Assembly (NCBI GenBank): GCA_038211615.1
Contig: JBBQVL010000007.1
Span: forward strand, 24,701-88,700
Source of the DNA: DASWJZ01 sp038211615
Lineage (GTDB): Bacteria > Pseudomonadota > Alphaproteobacteria > Rhizobiales > Afifellaceae
Direction: 5' to 3'
Length of the DNA stretch: 64,000 nucleotides
Shown: piece after piece, positions 41,769-49,564 of the stretch
Numbering within the stretch: position 1 is the first letter of the stretch
Layout: each line of letters starts with the position of its first letter
The notes under the pieces: model-generated
Database searches by the model: none
The model's input: only the letters and a program-made list of their open reading frames with translations
Told to the model about the DNA's origin: nothing
Program-made: the position numbers and the translations under genes

Positions 41769-42320
41769 TCAGGAAGGACCCGGCGACTGTTGACGCTGAC
41801 CGCTCAGCATCGCCGCGCGGCGCTGCGCATAGCGTTGGTCGAGCTTCGCTCTAATGCGCCCGTCCAGTTTGCCGCTCCAACGGAAGGCGCGACTCCAGAA
41901 GTGTTGCGGTGATGGCGAGGCTGCGAGGGTCTTGAGCCGCGAGAGGAAGGCAGGGCCATGCCCGAGAGCTGTCGCACAGAAGATCATGTAGTCTCCATAC
42001 GGCCGGCCATAGAGGATATCGGTCATGTCGGTGGCGTCGCTCCACCATCCTTTCGCGAGTTGAGGGAGATGGTCTTTGCCTCGATAGGCAGGCGTCTTGC
42101 GCATCTCGTAGGACTGCGCGACACCCCTATCATCGCGGATGACGGTCATCGTCGCCTTCGCGGGCACATGGATTGCAGCGAAGCGGGGGACATGATCCTT
42201 GAGCAACTGCTCTGCCAGATACCGCGCTAAGGCGTGCGGCTGCTCGGATCGCGCTATCAGTTCGTCGGGCCATTCGTCCATTGTCTCGACCTCGAAAGAG
42301 AGTCGCGAGGCTCTCGTCAC
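41769..42320 (-). CDS. Hypothetical protein of the element
   Basis: The 183-residue product was not recognised. It has Trp-rich segments (E-T-M-D-E-W-P-D-E-L and Q-L-A-K-G-W-W-S-D-A-T-D-M) and Y-G-R-P-Y-G-D-Y-M-I-F-C, and a basic C-terminal tail rich in Arg and Gln. No membrane helix is seen. It stands upstream of the Nu1-like gene in the same direction, with 72 bases between. Confidence 0.6.
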   Translation of the reverse strand: MTRASRLSFEVETMDEWPDELIARSEQPHALARYLAEQLLKDHVPRFAAIHVPAKATMTVIRDDRGVAQSYEMRKTPAYRGKDHLPQLAKGWWSDATDMTDILYGRPYGDYMIFCATALGHGPAFLSRLKTLAASPSPQHFWSRAFRWSGKLDGRIRAKLDQRYAQRRAAMLSGQRQQSPGPS

Positions 42321-42345
42321 TTCTCCCTATGCTGAGCGGTGGTCA

Positions 42346-42418
42346 CGTGGGGTGGAGGGAGCGGTGACTTACCGACCGAGCCTCGCTGCTTAGCCGGAGG
42401 AAGGAAAACCACCCCACG
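42346..42418. repeat. Ten-base inverted repeat in the gap 42321-42424
   Basis: CGTGGGGTGG at 42346-42355 pairs perfectly with CCACCCCACG at 42409-42418 over a 53-base loop. It fills most of the gap between two small genes. No T run follows, so it is more likely an RNA structure or binding-site pair than a terminator. Confidence 0.4.
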
Positions 42419-42424
42419 CGATCC

Positions 42425-42634
42425 TCAATTCCGCTGGTAACGCCTTGCGGGGCTCTTCGCGTTGACCCGGTCGACGGCGGTCGCCAAGGCGGTCGCTGCA
42501 TCGGCCTGCGGCTTCGGCGTCTCGGGCAGGTCCGGGACGAAGCCCTTCACGTGGGAGGCGGGAATCAGCCCGTCAGCAACAGCTTTCCTCAGCTTGTCGT
42601 GCGATGCCTTTTTGCGTCGTCCGCGAAGGCTCAT
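42425..42634 (-). CDS. Small basic hypothetical protein
   Basis: The 69-residue product starts M-S-L-R-G-R-R-K-K-A-S-H-D-K-L-R-K-A-V-A-D-G. It is basic with no recognisable domain. It overlaps the stop of the 356-residue gene upstream by ATGA, so it is probably translated with it. Confidence 0.55.
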   Translation of the reverse strand: MSLRGRRKKASHDKLRKAVADGLIPASHVKGFVPDLPETPKPQADAATALATAVDRVNAKSPARRYQRN

Positions 42635-43701
42635 GAAAACTCTCCCTTGGGTTCAGGTCCGCTGATCGACAGGACGGCACGTGGATCGGCATCGGCACGC
42701 CGGGTCACGTCACCGCCCGTCATCTCCACAAATGCTTCCTCGACCCGCTCGGTGGCGAGCATCTTGGCTTTGAGCTCTCCGATCTTCGCGGCGCGCTCCT
42801 GATCGGTCAGCGAATTGTCGTCATCGGCGCATTCGTCCACTTCGGTTTCGAGAGCCGCAATGATCTGACCCTTCATCGCGAAGGCGACGAGCGCGATCGC
42901 ATCGGGAACGGAAGCGTTGGCGGTGGGGACGATAATCCGGGGCGCGCCATCGGTGGCGACGAAGCCGTGGATTTCGATAGGCACTTTCTGCATCGCGAAG
43001 CGGAGTTGCGACCCGCCCTCGATCAACCGCGCAACATCGGGACGGCCGCGCTCAGCGAGAGCTTCGACTTCCTTGCGGACAGCCGCCTTCACGACAGAGG
43101 AGTGGATGGGCGCGAACTCGATTTGCTTGATGTCGAGGGCCAGCTCACGAAGCTGAGCCCGGAGCCGTTCGATGGCGGTGGCGGGAGGTTCGTGGACGGT
43201 CGGTGCTTCGATGTCGAAGGTCTCGATCGCGACAGTCTCGGGCAGCGCCTTCAAATAGCGTTCGATCGAACGGATCAGATTGCCAATGGCGTTGCTCCGC
43301 TTCGACCGTTCGTCCTGGACGCGCTTCAACTCCTCCAGCCGAGCGCCAGCGCGGGCGAAGGTGGTGCGCGCCTCGATCAGCGAAGGGTGGTCCTCCGTGA
43401 CCGGGACGTTGGCGCCGCGGGGATTGGTGATTTGCGCGATGCGGGTGTGAGCGCGGTTGCGCTGGTCGATCAGTTCCTGTTGCTCCTGCAACGCGTCCTG
43501 CCCCAGCGTGACCAGTTCGTCGCGCTCGCGCCGCAACGCCTCCAGCTTCTTCGCAGCGCGCGGCGGGAGAAGGGCGAGGATCGTGTCGGTGGTCCCGAAA
43601 GCTTCCGGGCCACGAACAATCGGGCTGTGCTTCAAATTCTCGAATGCGCGCCCGAGCGTGGCGTTCGGCGGACTGGGCGAATAGGCGGTGTGTCTCGGCA
43701 T
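42631..43701 (-). CDS. Coiled-coil hypothetical protein of the element
   Basis: The 356-residue product was not recognised. Residues 45-165 are strongly helical with heptads (K-K-L-E-A-L-R-R-E-R-D-E-L, L-Q-E-Q-Q-E-L-I-D-Q-R-N-R), and residues 180-290 look globular. The C-terminal 60 residues are acidic. It has no membrane helix. The ATG at 43701 (M-P-R-H-T-A-Y-S) was chosen; the upstream open frame overlaps the neighbouring gene. A structural or regulatory role is possible, but nothing specific supports it. Confidence 0.62.
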   Translation of the reverse strand: MPRHTAYSPSPPNATLGRAFENLKHSPIVRGPEAFGTTDTILALLPPRAAKKLEALRRERDELVTLGQDALQEQQELIDQRNRAHTRIAQITNPRGANVPVTEDHPSLIEARTTFARAGARLEELKRVQDERSKRSNAIGNLIRSIERYLKALPETVAIETFDIEAPTVHEPPATAIERLRAQLRELALDIKQIEFAPIHSSVVKAAVRKEVEALAERGRPDVARLIEGGSQLRFAMQKVPIEIHGFVATDGAPRIIVPTANASVPDAIALVAFAMKGQIIAALETEVDECADDDNSLTDQERAAKIGELKAKMLATERVEEAFVEMTGGDVTRRADADPRAVLSISGPEPKGEFS

Positions 43702-43771
43702 GGTCTCCCCTCGGATCGAAGGTCGGGAGGAGAGCGCCAGCGAGTTGGAAATTGGCGAGAGCCGGCTTCCA

Positions 43772-44113
43772 TCATTTTCCGGTGACGATTTGGCGGAACC
43801 GGCGACGGCTGATGAGCTGCGGCACGGCCTCGAAAATCTCGCGGGCCAGTCGCTTGCGAGCGTCACCGCTTTGCCCGCCGTTGGGACGACCCGAACGGAG
43901 TGTCAAATAGTCGTAAGCCGCACTGAGACGCTCGTGTTCAGGCTTATGGTCGAACCGGGCGTACAACTGCCGCAACAGCCGGTTCCGTCGCTGGAACGCG
44001 TCCTGCCGAGACACCGGCGACAGCCGGACGGCATCCTCAAGCGATCCGACCCGCCCGCCCGCCAACCAGTCGCGGACGCAGGCAAGGATTTCGTCGTCGG
44101 AGAGGTCAGTCAT
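43772..44113 (-). CDS. Hypothetical protein of the element
   Basis: The 113-residue product starts M-T-D-L-S-D-D-E-I-L-A-C-V-R-D-W-L-A-G-G-R-like and is rich in Arg, Leu and Ala, entirely helical in pattern. It was not recognised. An ATG-like start six codons further up is possible. A repeat-rich 356-base gap lies upstream of it. Confidence 0.55.
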   Translation of the reverse strand: MTDLSDDEILACVRDWLAGGRVGSLEDAVRLSPVSRQDAFQRRNRLLRQLYARFDHKPEHERLSAAYDYLTLRSGRPNGGQSGDARKRLAREIFEAVPQLISRRRFRQIVTGK

Positions 44114-44469
44114 CACCGGCCTCACCCCCACCCTAAAAAGGTAGGTGGGGGAAGGTAGGGGTAGGTGGGGGTGGAGAGAGCACCCCTACTTGCCCCTCCC
44201 GACCGTCTCTCCCCCGTAGGGGGAGACGGGGTGGGGGAGGTAGGGGCTCCACCGTTTCGCCCGATCTCTTCAAGGTGGGGGTAGTTCTCGATAGCCACCG
44301 TCCCTCGGCGACCGACTTCGATCGATCGACCCGAGCCGGGCACGCGCTGCGCCGGCCCTAGCGTGGACGCTCGCGCGCTTTTCGTCGCCGGGCGGCCCCG
44401 AGGAGCCGCCCGCCCCGGAACGCCTCTCCCCGCCCATCCTGCGCGGTTTTCGAGCTCGTGCCTCAAGGC
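44114..44469. other. Gap with G-rich repeats after the helicase gene
   Basis: No convincing gene is seen. GTAGGTGGGG occurs at 44141-44150 and 44161-44170, exactly 20 bases apart, with related copies GGTAGGGG at 44155-44162 and 44239-44246 and GGTGGGGGTAG near 44274-44284. CCCCCACC near 44126 can pair with GGTGGGGG near 44145. Two short open frames that start at the helicase stop (a GTG at 44473 and a TTG at 44466) are Arg/Pro-rich and doubtful. The position beside helicase and primase genes makes a replication origin possible. Confidence 0.5.
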
Positions 44470-45753
44470 TCACATCTCCTCGTGCTCAGCGCGGGCGTCA
44501 CTTGAGGTCTCGCCCGGCAGGAGGAACTCCTGCGACTTGCCCTTCTTGTCGATTTTCGGGATTTTGATCAGATATTTATCTTGCAACAACTTCTCAATAT
44601 GCCGTTTCACCTGCGCTCTGGCAGTTTTGTTTTCCTCAGTTTCCGGCGGAGCGCCCTCTCCACGAAGTCTTGGCCTCAGCTTTATCTTCATCCGATCCGC
44701 GACAATGTACCCGGCCCAGTCGTCGGATTGAGAATTGTAGCGATACGCCCCACTGCTCAGCGCAAGCTGAATATCTCTGACGATCTGGATTGGTATCTTC
44801 GCATCCTCCGGCCAAACGAATTTCTCGACTACGCCAACGTGGTCGGTAGGCCGCCAGTGATCAGGCTTCTTGTCGTCGCCGACAGAGTTGTCGAGCGAGA
44901 CATCGGCCAGATAATACCAAGCCATGTGGTCTGGCGGCGGGGCCATATTGGACTTCCCATTATCGACCCGGAAATAGAACCTACGCTGCTTCGGTAGCAG
45001 ACCAGCCTCCAACGCCTCCTTCTCGATCATCGGGTTGAGGACACGCATCGAGCGAGCCGCAGCGTGCAGCGCCGATGCTCCGCGTCCGTCCATCACCGTA
45101 TATTCGTTGTCGCCCGACTTCGCTTTGGTGACGTGGTGGACGAGTTCGATCGCGCAATTACCCGCGTCTGCTAGCTTCGCGAACTGCTCGACGACGGCGT
45201 TGATTTTTTGATTGTCGTTTTCATTGACGCCGTGCGTGCGGACGAAGGGATCGATAATGACGACTTCCACCTTCGTCTGAGCGATCAGATTGGCAATCCG
45301 GGCGACGTTCTCGGCCTTAAGGTCCCATCCTCCCCTTACGCCGTCCGTGGCGATCTGAATCTGAGAACCCTGCTCGCGGCCAGACGAGACAAACAGTTGC
45401 CCCCGCAGGTCATCGATCGACACTTCGTGGTGCTTGCAAATAGCCGCTACGCGCCGGAGGATTTCCTCCAGCGGGTCTTCGCCGTTCCAATACCAGACCT
45501 TGCTCTTGGCCCGCACCGGCCGCCCTAGCAGGCTCTTGCCGGACGCCATGGCCACAGCTTCCGCAAGGACCAGCGTAGACTTTCCGCCGCCGCCCGGCGC
45601 TACCGTCGAGGAGATGAACTTGCGGATGTAGTGCCGGTCGTAAATCCACTCGCGTGGGGGGATTTTTGACGGTTCGATCCAGATGTCGGAGATGTCGTGA
45701 GCGAGGATCGTCGCGGTGTCAGCCTGCTGCAAAATGTCTTCGATCTTACCCAT
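44470..45753 (-). CDS. RepA-like replicative helicase (AAA_25 ATPase)
   Basis: This RecA-fold ATPase resembles plasmid and phage RepA-type helicases. The 427-residue product has Walker A P-G-G-G-G-K-S-T at residues 53-60, a Walker B region V-V-I-I-D-P-F near 167, and the helicase motif with L-V-H-H-V-T-K near 205. The C-terminal third is a mixed domain, perhaps a winged helix. It overlaps the primase gene stop by a few bases (ATGGGTAAG start within the primase end), so primase and helicase form one replication module. Confidence 0.82.
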   Translation of the reverse strand: MGKIEDILQQADTATILAHDISDIWIEPSKIPPREWIYDRHYIRKFISSTVAPGGGGKSTLVLAEAVAMASGKSLLGRPVRAKSKVWYWNGEDPLEEILRRVAAICKHHEVSIDDLRGQLFVSSGREQGSQIQIATDGVRGGWDLKAENVARIANLIAQTKVEVVIIDPFVRTHGVNENDNQKINAVVEQFAKLADAGNCAIELVHHVTKAKSGDNEYTVMDGRGASALHAAARSMRVLNPMIEKEALEAGLLPKQRRFYFRVDNGKSNMAPPPDHMAWYYLADVSLDNSVGDDKKPDHWRPTDHVGVVEKFVWPEDAKIPIQIVRDIQLALSSGAYRYNSQSDDWAGYIVADRMKIKLRPRLRGEGAPPETEENKTARAQVKRHIEKLLQDKYLIKIPKIDKKGKSQEFLLPGETSSDARAEHEEM

Positions 45754-46711
45754 GGGCTTCCTCCACGAGCAGATCGTTGAAATCCGTCCCGTCTGGCGCT
45801 TCGGCTAACGTTACAGAGCGTCCTTCCTTGCCCCAGTTCGATGCGGCCTCCACGCAGCTCTCTCGACCGGCTTTGTCACCGTCCACGAGCGCCGTCACAG
45901 CGCTGATGCTATCTGGCAATCGAAGGGGTGGCAGGTTGTTAGCCCCTCCCGACGCCCAAGCAGGCCGGCCGGTCTTCACGTGCACGCTCAGGACGGTCTC
46001 AATACCTTCGCCCACGAGCAACCGGCCATCGCCGCCCGCCAACCGTATCGCGCTGCCCTTTATGAGCCCCATGGTGCGGCGCTGATCGAGCTTCGCGAGC
46101 GGGGCCTTGCCGCTGCCGTCCGGACGCAAATAGGTCAGGTGGACGCCGGTGGGGCGGTCGTGGGCATCGGTGAATAGCGCGACCATCGCGGGCCAATGAT
46201 CTCGTGCATCTGCATGCCAGCGCTTCGGCGCAAATCGTATGACCGGAAGCGGCGGCAACGGCAGTCGCCGCGATCGCAGGTATGTCTCGACGATCGTCCC
46301 GGCCGCAGGCTGCGCCTCCTCCCAGACCTTCAGCGCGCGGGCGATCCGCTCTGCTATTTCCGCCTCGGGTTCTACCTCGGATAACCCAAGCAGTTCGCGG
46401 ATGTGCGCCTCGGCTTCACCAGCGACGGCTTGCGGGCAAAAGTAGACGTAGAAGTCGCGCGGGCGTGACGGATCGATCCGGATAGTCAGCGAGCGGTCGA
46501 TGGGATGCGCGCCGGGCGCAGGGCAATTGACGAGGTCGCGGTATTGAGCATCGACCTGGCCGCCGAGCAGTTCGGCGATCTCGGTCAGCCCCTCGTAGGA
46601 ATCCATGCCGGTGCCGTTGTATCGTGTTAGCGCCCGCTGCCATGCTTTCGACCCGGCGCGGCCGGGATTGACGTGATTGTCTTGGCACCAGATCAGGAAG
46701 AAATCGTCCAT
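45746..46711 (-). CDS. TOPRIM-domain primase of the element
   Basis: The 321-residue product is a phage/plasmid-type primase. The TOPRIM part has the catalytic Glu235 in L-V-G-E-G-I-E-T and the metal-binding D-G-D-K-A-G at 277-282. The N-terminal 130 residues include a small Cys-containing region and R-D-F-Y-V-Y-F-C-P. The ATG at 46711 (M-D-D-F-F-L-I-W-C) was preferred over one 12 codons up. It lies directly upstream of the RepA-like helicase and overlaps it by eight bases. Confidence 0.82.
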   Translation of the reverse strand: MDDFFLIWCQDNHVNPGRAGSKAWQRALTRYNGTGMDSYEGLTEIAELLGGQVDAQYRDLVNCPAPGAHPIDRSLTIRIDPSRPRDFYVYFCPQAVAGEAEAHIRELLGLSEVEPEAEIAERIARALKVWEEAQPAAGTIVETYLRSRRLPLPPLPVIRFAPKRWHADARDHWPAMVALFTDAHDRPTGVHLTYLRPDGSGKAPLAKLDQRRTMGLIKGSAIRLAGGDGRLLVGEGIETVLSVHVKTGRPAWASGGANNLPPLRLPDSISAVTALVDGDKAGRESCVEAASNWGKEGRSVTLAEAPDGTDFNDLLVEEAHG

Positions 46712-46826
46712 CGCCCTCACCCCGAAGAATACGGTTGAGAGCAACACGGCGCGGCTCGACTTCGGGTGGGACGTGGAGGATAAGGCACGTCTAAGCGTCC
46801 TTCTGCGTTGGGGATGCTGATCGGTG

Positions 46827-46862
46827 GCCGGGAGGGGATGGGCGTCCCCTTCCGGCTTTTTT
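46827..46862 (+). terminator. Intrinsic terminator on the plus strand, antisense to the local genes
   Basis: A 12-base stem with one G-T pair (46827-46838 with 46845-46856), a six-base loop and six T (46857-46862) form a textbook intrinsic terminator for plus-strand RNA. All genes around it are on the minus strand. It lies 116 bases upstream of the primase start, so it could end an antisense RNA that begins inside or near the primase gene. Confidence 0.75.
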
Positions 46863-46864
46863 GC

Positions 46865-47344
46865 TCAGTCTTCGGAGCAATCGAATTTCAGTCCTTGAAA
46901 CTGAATACCTAAGGAACTCCGGTCATCATCTCTATAGAGGTCGCCGTTTTCTGAATACCCGCAGTCAAGAATAGCTCTGGCCGTGATTGCTGCGCCTTCG
47001 CAATATACGTTCAGGAACTCCGGCCCAAACAGCTCTTGAACTGTTCCCTTGATCTCCGAGAGAATTTGCTCGCGCTCTTCGGGCTCGTAGTAATCGAGGT
47101 TGCGAGGATGAGTTCGCTCGATGTGAAACTCTATGACCGCGTGCACACCGAGGTCGTATGACCGCGTCAAGCTGATCGATACCGGCTGCCGTATCTCGCG
47201 GCCGATTTTGTCCTCAATCTCGTCGCTCAGACGGCACAGGTCGTAGACGGTTTGCTTGAACTCTTGAATGAGATCAGGGATGGGCCTGTCATCCTCGTTT
47301 TGCCTAGTGTGGATGTTCGATGACGCGTAAGCCGTAGTAAGCAT
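46865..47344 (-). CDS. Hypothetical protein of the element
   Basis: The 159-residue product was not recognised. It is acidic and soluble, with L-I-Q-E-F-K-Q-T-V-Y-D-L-C-R-L-S-D-E-I-E at residues 25-44, and F-H-I-E-R-T-H-P-R-N-L-D-Y-Y near the middle. The ATG at 47344 was preferred because the upstream extension is Arg-rich and unlike the rest. It sits between the AlpA-type gene and the primase. Base composition looks less GC-rich than its neighbours. Confidence 0.6.
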   Translation of the reverse strand: MLTTAYASSNIHTRQNEDDRPIPDLIQEFKQTVYDLCRLSDEIEDKIGREIRQPVSISLTRSYDLGVHAVIEFHIERTHPRNLDYYEPEEREQILSEIKGTVQELFGPEFLNVYCEGAAITARAILDCGYSENGDLYRDDDRSSLGIQFQGLKFDCSED

Positions 47345-47425
47345 TTCTCTTCCTTCGTCAGGCGACCCTCGGGACGACCACCGCGCATGCGGTCGCCGGT
47401 TCATGGGCAGTGGTGTTCTCGGGGG

Positions 47426-47656
47426 TCAGTTCGCGGCGCTGTCGCGCTGCGCGATGCAGGCTTCCTGATAGGCGTCGATTTCGTCTTCGACCCAAGCCAC
47501 CGCCCGGTCGCCGACGCGTACGCTGCGAGGGAATTTCCCCTCGGACATGCGATCGTAAATTTGCGTGTGCTTAAGCCCGACGCGCTCCATCACTTCCGGG
47601 AGCCGAAGGAACCGGCGCGGCCGGCGCGTGGTGGCTGACTTCAAGTTCGATGGCAT
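47426..47656 (-). CDS. AlpA-type phage regulator / excisionase
   Basis: The 76-residue product is an AlpA-family helix-turn-helix protein: R-F-L-R-L-P-E-V-M-E-R-V-G-L-K-H-T-Q-I-Y at residues 15-34, then K-F-P-R-S-V-R-V-G-D-R-A-V-A-W and the helix V-E-D-E-I-D-A-Y. AlpA proteins control integrase and satellite genes, and in Gram-negative PICIs an AlpA activates the island. It is the first gene of the core operon behind the integrase and its terminator. Confidence 0.88.
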   Translation of the reverse strand: MPSNLKSATTRRPRRFLRLPEVMERVGLKHTQIYDRMSEGKFPRSVRVGDRAVAWVEDEIDAYQEACIAQRDSAAN

Positions 47657-47691
47657 TTCGTCGCCGCTCCAATTTCGGAGCCGAGACGGCC

Positions 47692-47740
47692 AAAAACGAA
47701 AAGAGGCCGCCCCGGCGCAGTTGCACCGTTGGCGACCTCT
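47692..47740 (-). terminator. Intrinsic terminator between integrase and AlpA gene
   Basis: A ten-base stem with one G-T pair (47702-47711 with 47731-47740) and a 19-base loop is followed on the minus strand by TTTTCGTTTTT. It lies about 200 bases after the integrase stop and before the AlpA-type gene, so the integrase is probably a separate transcript. Confidence 0.7.
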
Positions 47741-47943
47741 CGTGGTGGGGCCTATCTGGGTTGCCTCACCGGGCTTGCATCGCTAGCCGAGTGGTCGTGT
47801 GCCCTTGATTATCCAGCCGGAGCCAGCTGCACGATAGTAGGTCCGAAATGGCCGGCAGTTCCCAGAAGCCGGCGCGACCTAGGCTGGGGACTTTCCTCTT
47901 TCCGAAGCCGTCCCGAAAGAGCGGTTTCCGGAACGTCACCTAC

Positions 47944-49173
47944 TTATCCCCCGGTGTTTTCCGGGACCACCCGTACTCGCATCGGGAGAACCGTCGCGCT
48001 CCGCTCCGGGCGCGTCTCGCAGAACCGCCCCCAGTCGTCCATCAGCCTCCGCCGCTTCTCCAGCAAGTCGCTGCGCTGGTAGGCCGCTTCGATCTTCGTC
48101 CCGACAGTGTGCGCGAGCGCCATCTCCACCACCTCGGTCGGATGGTTCGTCGCCTCGGATGCCCATGTCTTGAAGCTCGACCGAAAGCCGTGCACCGTCA
48201 CCTTGCGCTCCATGCGGCGGAGCACCGACGTCATCGTCATGTTGCTCATCTCGCCGCCATCGGTGCCGAAGACGAACCCGTCCGCATCGTCGATGCGAAG
48301 CTCTTCGAGGATCGCGAGCGCGCGATCAGGTAATGGTTGCCGGTGTTCCCGACGCGCCTTCATGCGAGCGGCATCGACGATCCAAACGCGGTTCGCTAAG
48401 TCGATTTCTTTCCACCGCGCCCCGGTCACCTCGCTCGTGCGTGCCGCAGTCAGGATCAAAAACTCCAGCGCCCTCGCCCCGGTGCCCGGCTGCTTCCGCA
48501 GGTCGACGATGAAAGAAGCGATCTCCGAATAGGGCAAGCTCTCGTGATGCTTCACGGTCGCGATCTTCCGCTGCGCCGGCAGGAGGTGATCGAGATGGCC
48601 GCGCCACTTCGCCGGGTTCTCCTTCGATCGGTAGCCGCGCGCCGACGCCCAATCGAGGACGGCTTCTACCCGCTGCCGCAGTCGCGATGCCGTCTCCGGC
48701 TTCTCGGTCCAGACCGGTTCGAGCACGCGCAGTACTAGGTCGGTGTCGATCGTAGCGACCGGCCGCTGACCGAGAACGGGCAGCGCATAAGTCTTGAGAG
48801 TGTTGCGCCACTGGTTCGCGTGCTTCTCGTTCGTCCAGCCCGCCTCCATCGACGCGATCATGCGATCGGCGCATTCCTTGAACGTCACGGCCGCGACGGC
48901 CGGCGCGCGCTCCGCCTTCCGGCGGTCTATCGGGTCGATGCCCTGTTGCCGGAGCTTCCTCGCGTTCCAAGCCGCCTCTCGCGCTTCGGCCAGCGAGACG
49001 AGGTCACTGGGACCGAGACCCATGAACCTCTCGCGACCGCCGATCGTGTAGCGGTAGATCCAAGACTTGGTCAGAGCCTCGGTGACTTGGAGGTACAGGC
49101 CGTTTCCGTCTGGGTAGCGACCCGCCTCCCGGAGCGCCGTGACCTTCTTCACTGTCAGCTTCTCTTTCGCCAT
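47944..49173 (-). CDS. Tyrosine-type site-specific integrase
   Basis: This P4-type integrase should insert and, with a helper, excise the element at tRNA-Ser. The 409-residue product has an N-terminal DUF4102-like arm-binding domain (residues 1-90), a core-binding domain (about 95-195) and the catalytic domain with Arg245, His328, Arg331, His355 and nucleophile Tyr365. All are intact, so it can be active. The ATG at 49173 (M-A-K-E-K-L-T-V-K-K) fits the family; one 10 codons up is possible. Its start lies 176 bases from the attachment core. Confidence 0.93.
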   Translation of the reverse strand: MAKEKLTVKKVTALREAGRYPDGNGLYLQVTEALTKSWIYRYTIGGRERFMGLGPSDLVSLAEAREAAWNARKLRQQGIDPIDRRKAERAPAVAAVTFKECADRMIASMEAGWTNEKHANQWRNTLKTYALPVLGQRPVATIDTDLVLRVLEPVWTEKPETASRLRQRVEAVLDWASARGYRSKENPAKWRGHLDHLLPAQRKIATVKHHESLPYSEIASFIVDLRKQPGTGARALEFLILTAARTSEVTGARWKEIDLANRVWIVDAARMKARREHRQPLPDRALAILEELRIDDADGFVFGTDGGEMSNMTMTSVLRRMERKVTVHGFRSSFKTWASEATNHPTEVVEMALAHTVGTKIEAAYQRSDLLEKRRRLMDDWGRFCETRPERSATVLPMRVRVVPENTGG

Positions 49174-49229
49174 AAGGGATTCGAACTCGCGGGGTTTTTC
49201 CAACCCCGATTAAACCCCCGTTTTGGTCG

Positions 49230-49341
49230 CGGAAGGAAGCGAAATCTTCCGAATGTTCGCGGAAGACTTTTCGACGCTAATTGACTGATCTAATTGGCCA
49301 ATATGCGGAAGACGGCGGAAGGATGCGGAGGTTATCGGAAG
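49230..49341. promoter_or_regulatory. CGGAAG hexamer cluster beside the attachment core
   Basis: CGGAAG occurs at 49230, 49260, 49306, 49316 and 49336, and its complement at 49246. Five direct and one inverted copy in 112 bases, between integrase start and attachment core, fit the arm-type sites bound by integrase or by an excision factor. Confidence 0.5.
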
Positions 49342-49348
49342 AGGTTTC

Positions 49349-49362
49349 TGGCGGAGGGAGCG
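49349..49362 (+). other. Right attachment site core within tRNA-Ser
   Basis: The core TGGCGGAGGGAGCG is the complement of the tRNA-Ser 3' end: CCA, the discriminator and the acceptor 3' strand. It repeats exactly at 35031-35044. The integrase gene reads away from it. Confidence 0.78.
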
Positions 49363-49438
49363 GGATTCGAACCCGCGTTACGGTTTCCCGTAAACACGCT
49401 TTCCAAGCGTGCGCCTTCAGCCACTCGGCCACCCCTCC
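49349..49438 (-). tRNA. tRNA-Ser (anticodon GGA)
   Basis: The 90-base gene folds into a class II tRNA with a long variable arm. The acceptor pairs GGAGGGG (from 49438) with the 3' strand next to 49352. The anticodon GGA is at 49404-49402, in C-T-T-GGA-A-A-G, reading UCC/UCU serine codons. The T arm has GGTTCGAATCC. CCA is encoded at 49351-49349. The element described above uses its 3' end as integration site and leaves the tRNA intact. Confidence 0.95.
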
Positions 49439-49564
49439 GGGCGCGCCTCATGTATCGGGGGAAGCGCGGCTCCGCAAGGCGACGCGGCGGCAATCCGCGG
49501 CAGACCCGAATCCGCCGGCATTTCGGAGATTGCTGAACCTGTGTTTCGCCCCTACTTATGGGGC

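Larger units (their letters stand above)
35031..49362. mobile_element. Integrated element at tRNA-Ser(GGA), phage-satellite (PICI-like) layout
   Basis: A 14-bp direct repeat (35031-35044 and 49349-49362) bounds 14.3 kb. The right copy is the 3' end of tRNA-Ser including CCA, and the integrase is the first gene inside. Gene content is integrase, AlpA-type regulator, TOPRIM primase, RepA-like helicase, several small genes, a Nu1-like small terminase, and a left-end cargo block. No large terminase, portal, capsid, tail or lysis gene is present. Size and content agree with phage-inducible chromosomal islands. A remnant prophage or a plasmid-like integrative element are alternatives. Cargo from 36000 to 39900 looks poorer in G and C than the rest. 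Confidence 0.82.

Noticed and set aside
42354..42364. An 11-base match (GGAGGGAGCGG) to the tRNA-Ser 3' region, as an alternative left end of the island
   Set aside because: It is shorter, lacks the CCA part and lies in the middle of a run of same-strand element genes. The 14-base copy at 35031 includes CCA and sits next to a chromosomal gene.
44122..44473. Two small minus-strand frames starting at the helicase stop
   Set aside because: They are Arg/Pro/Gly-rich, overlap each other, cover the repeat cluster and show no conserved pattern.
35031..49362. Calling the island a complete prophage
   Set aside because: Only integrase, AlpA, replication genes and a small-terminase-like gene are present; capsid, tail, portal, large terminase and lysis genes are absent.
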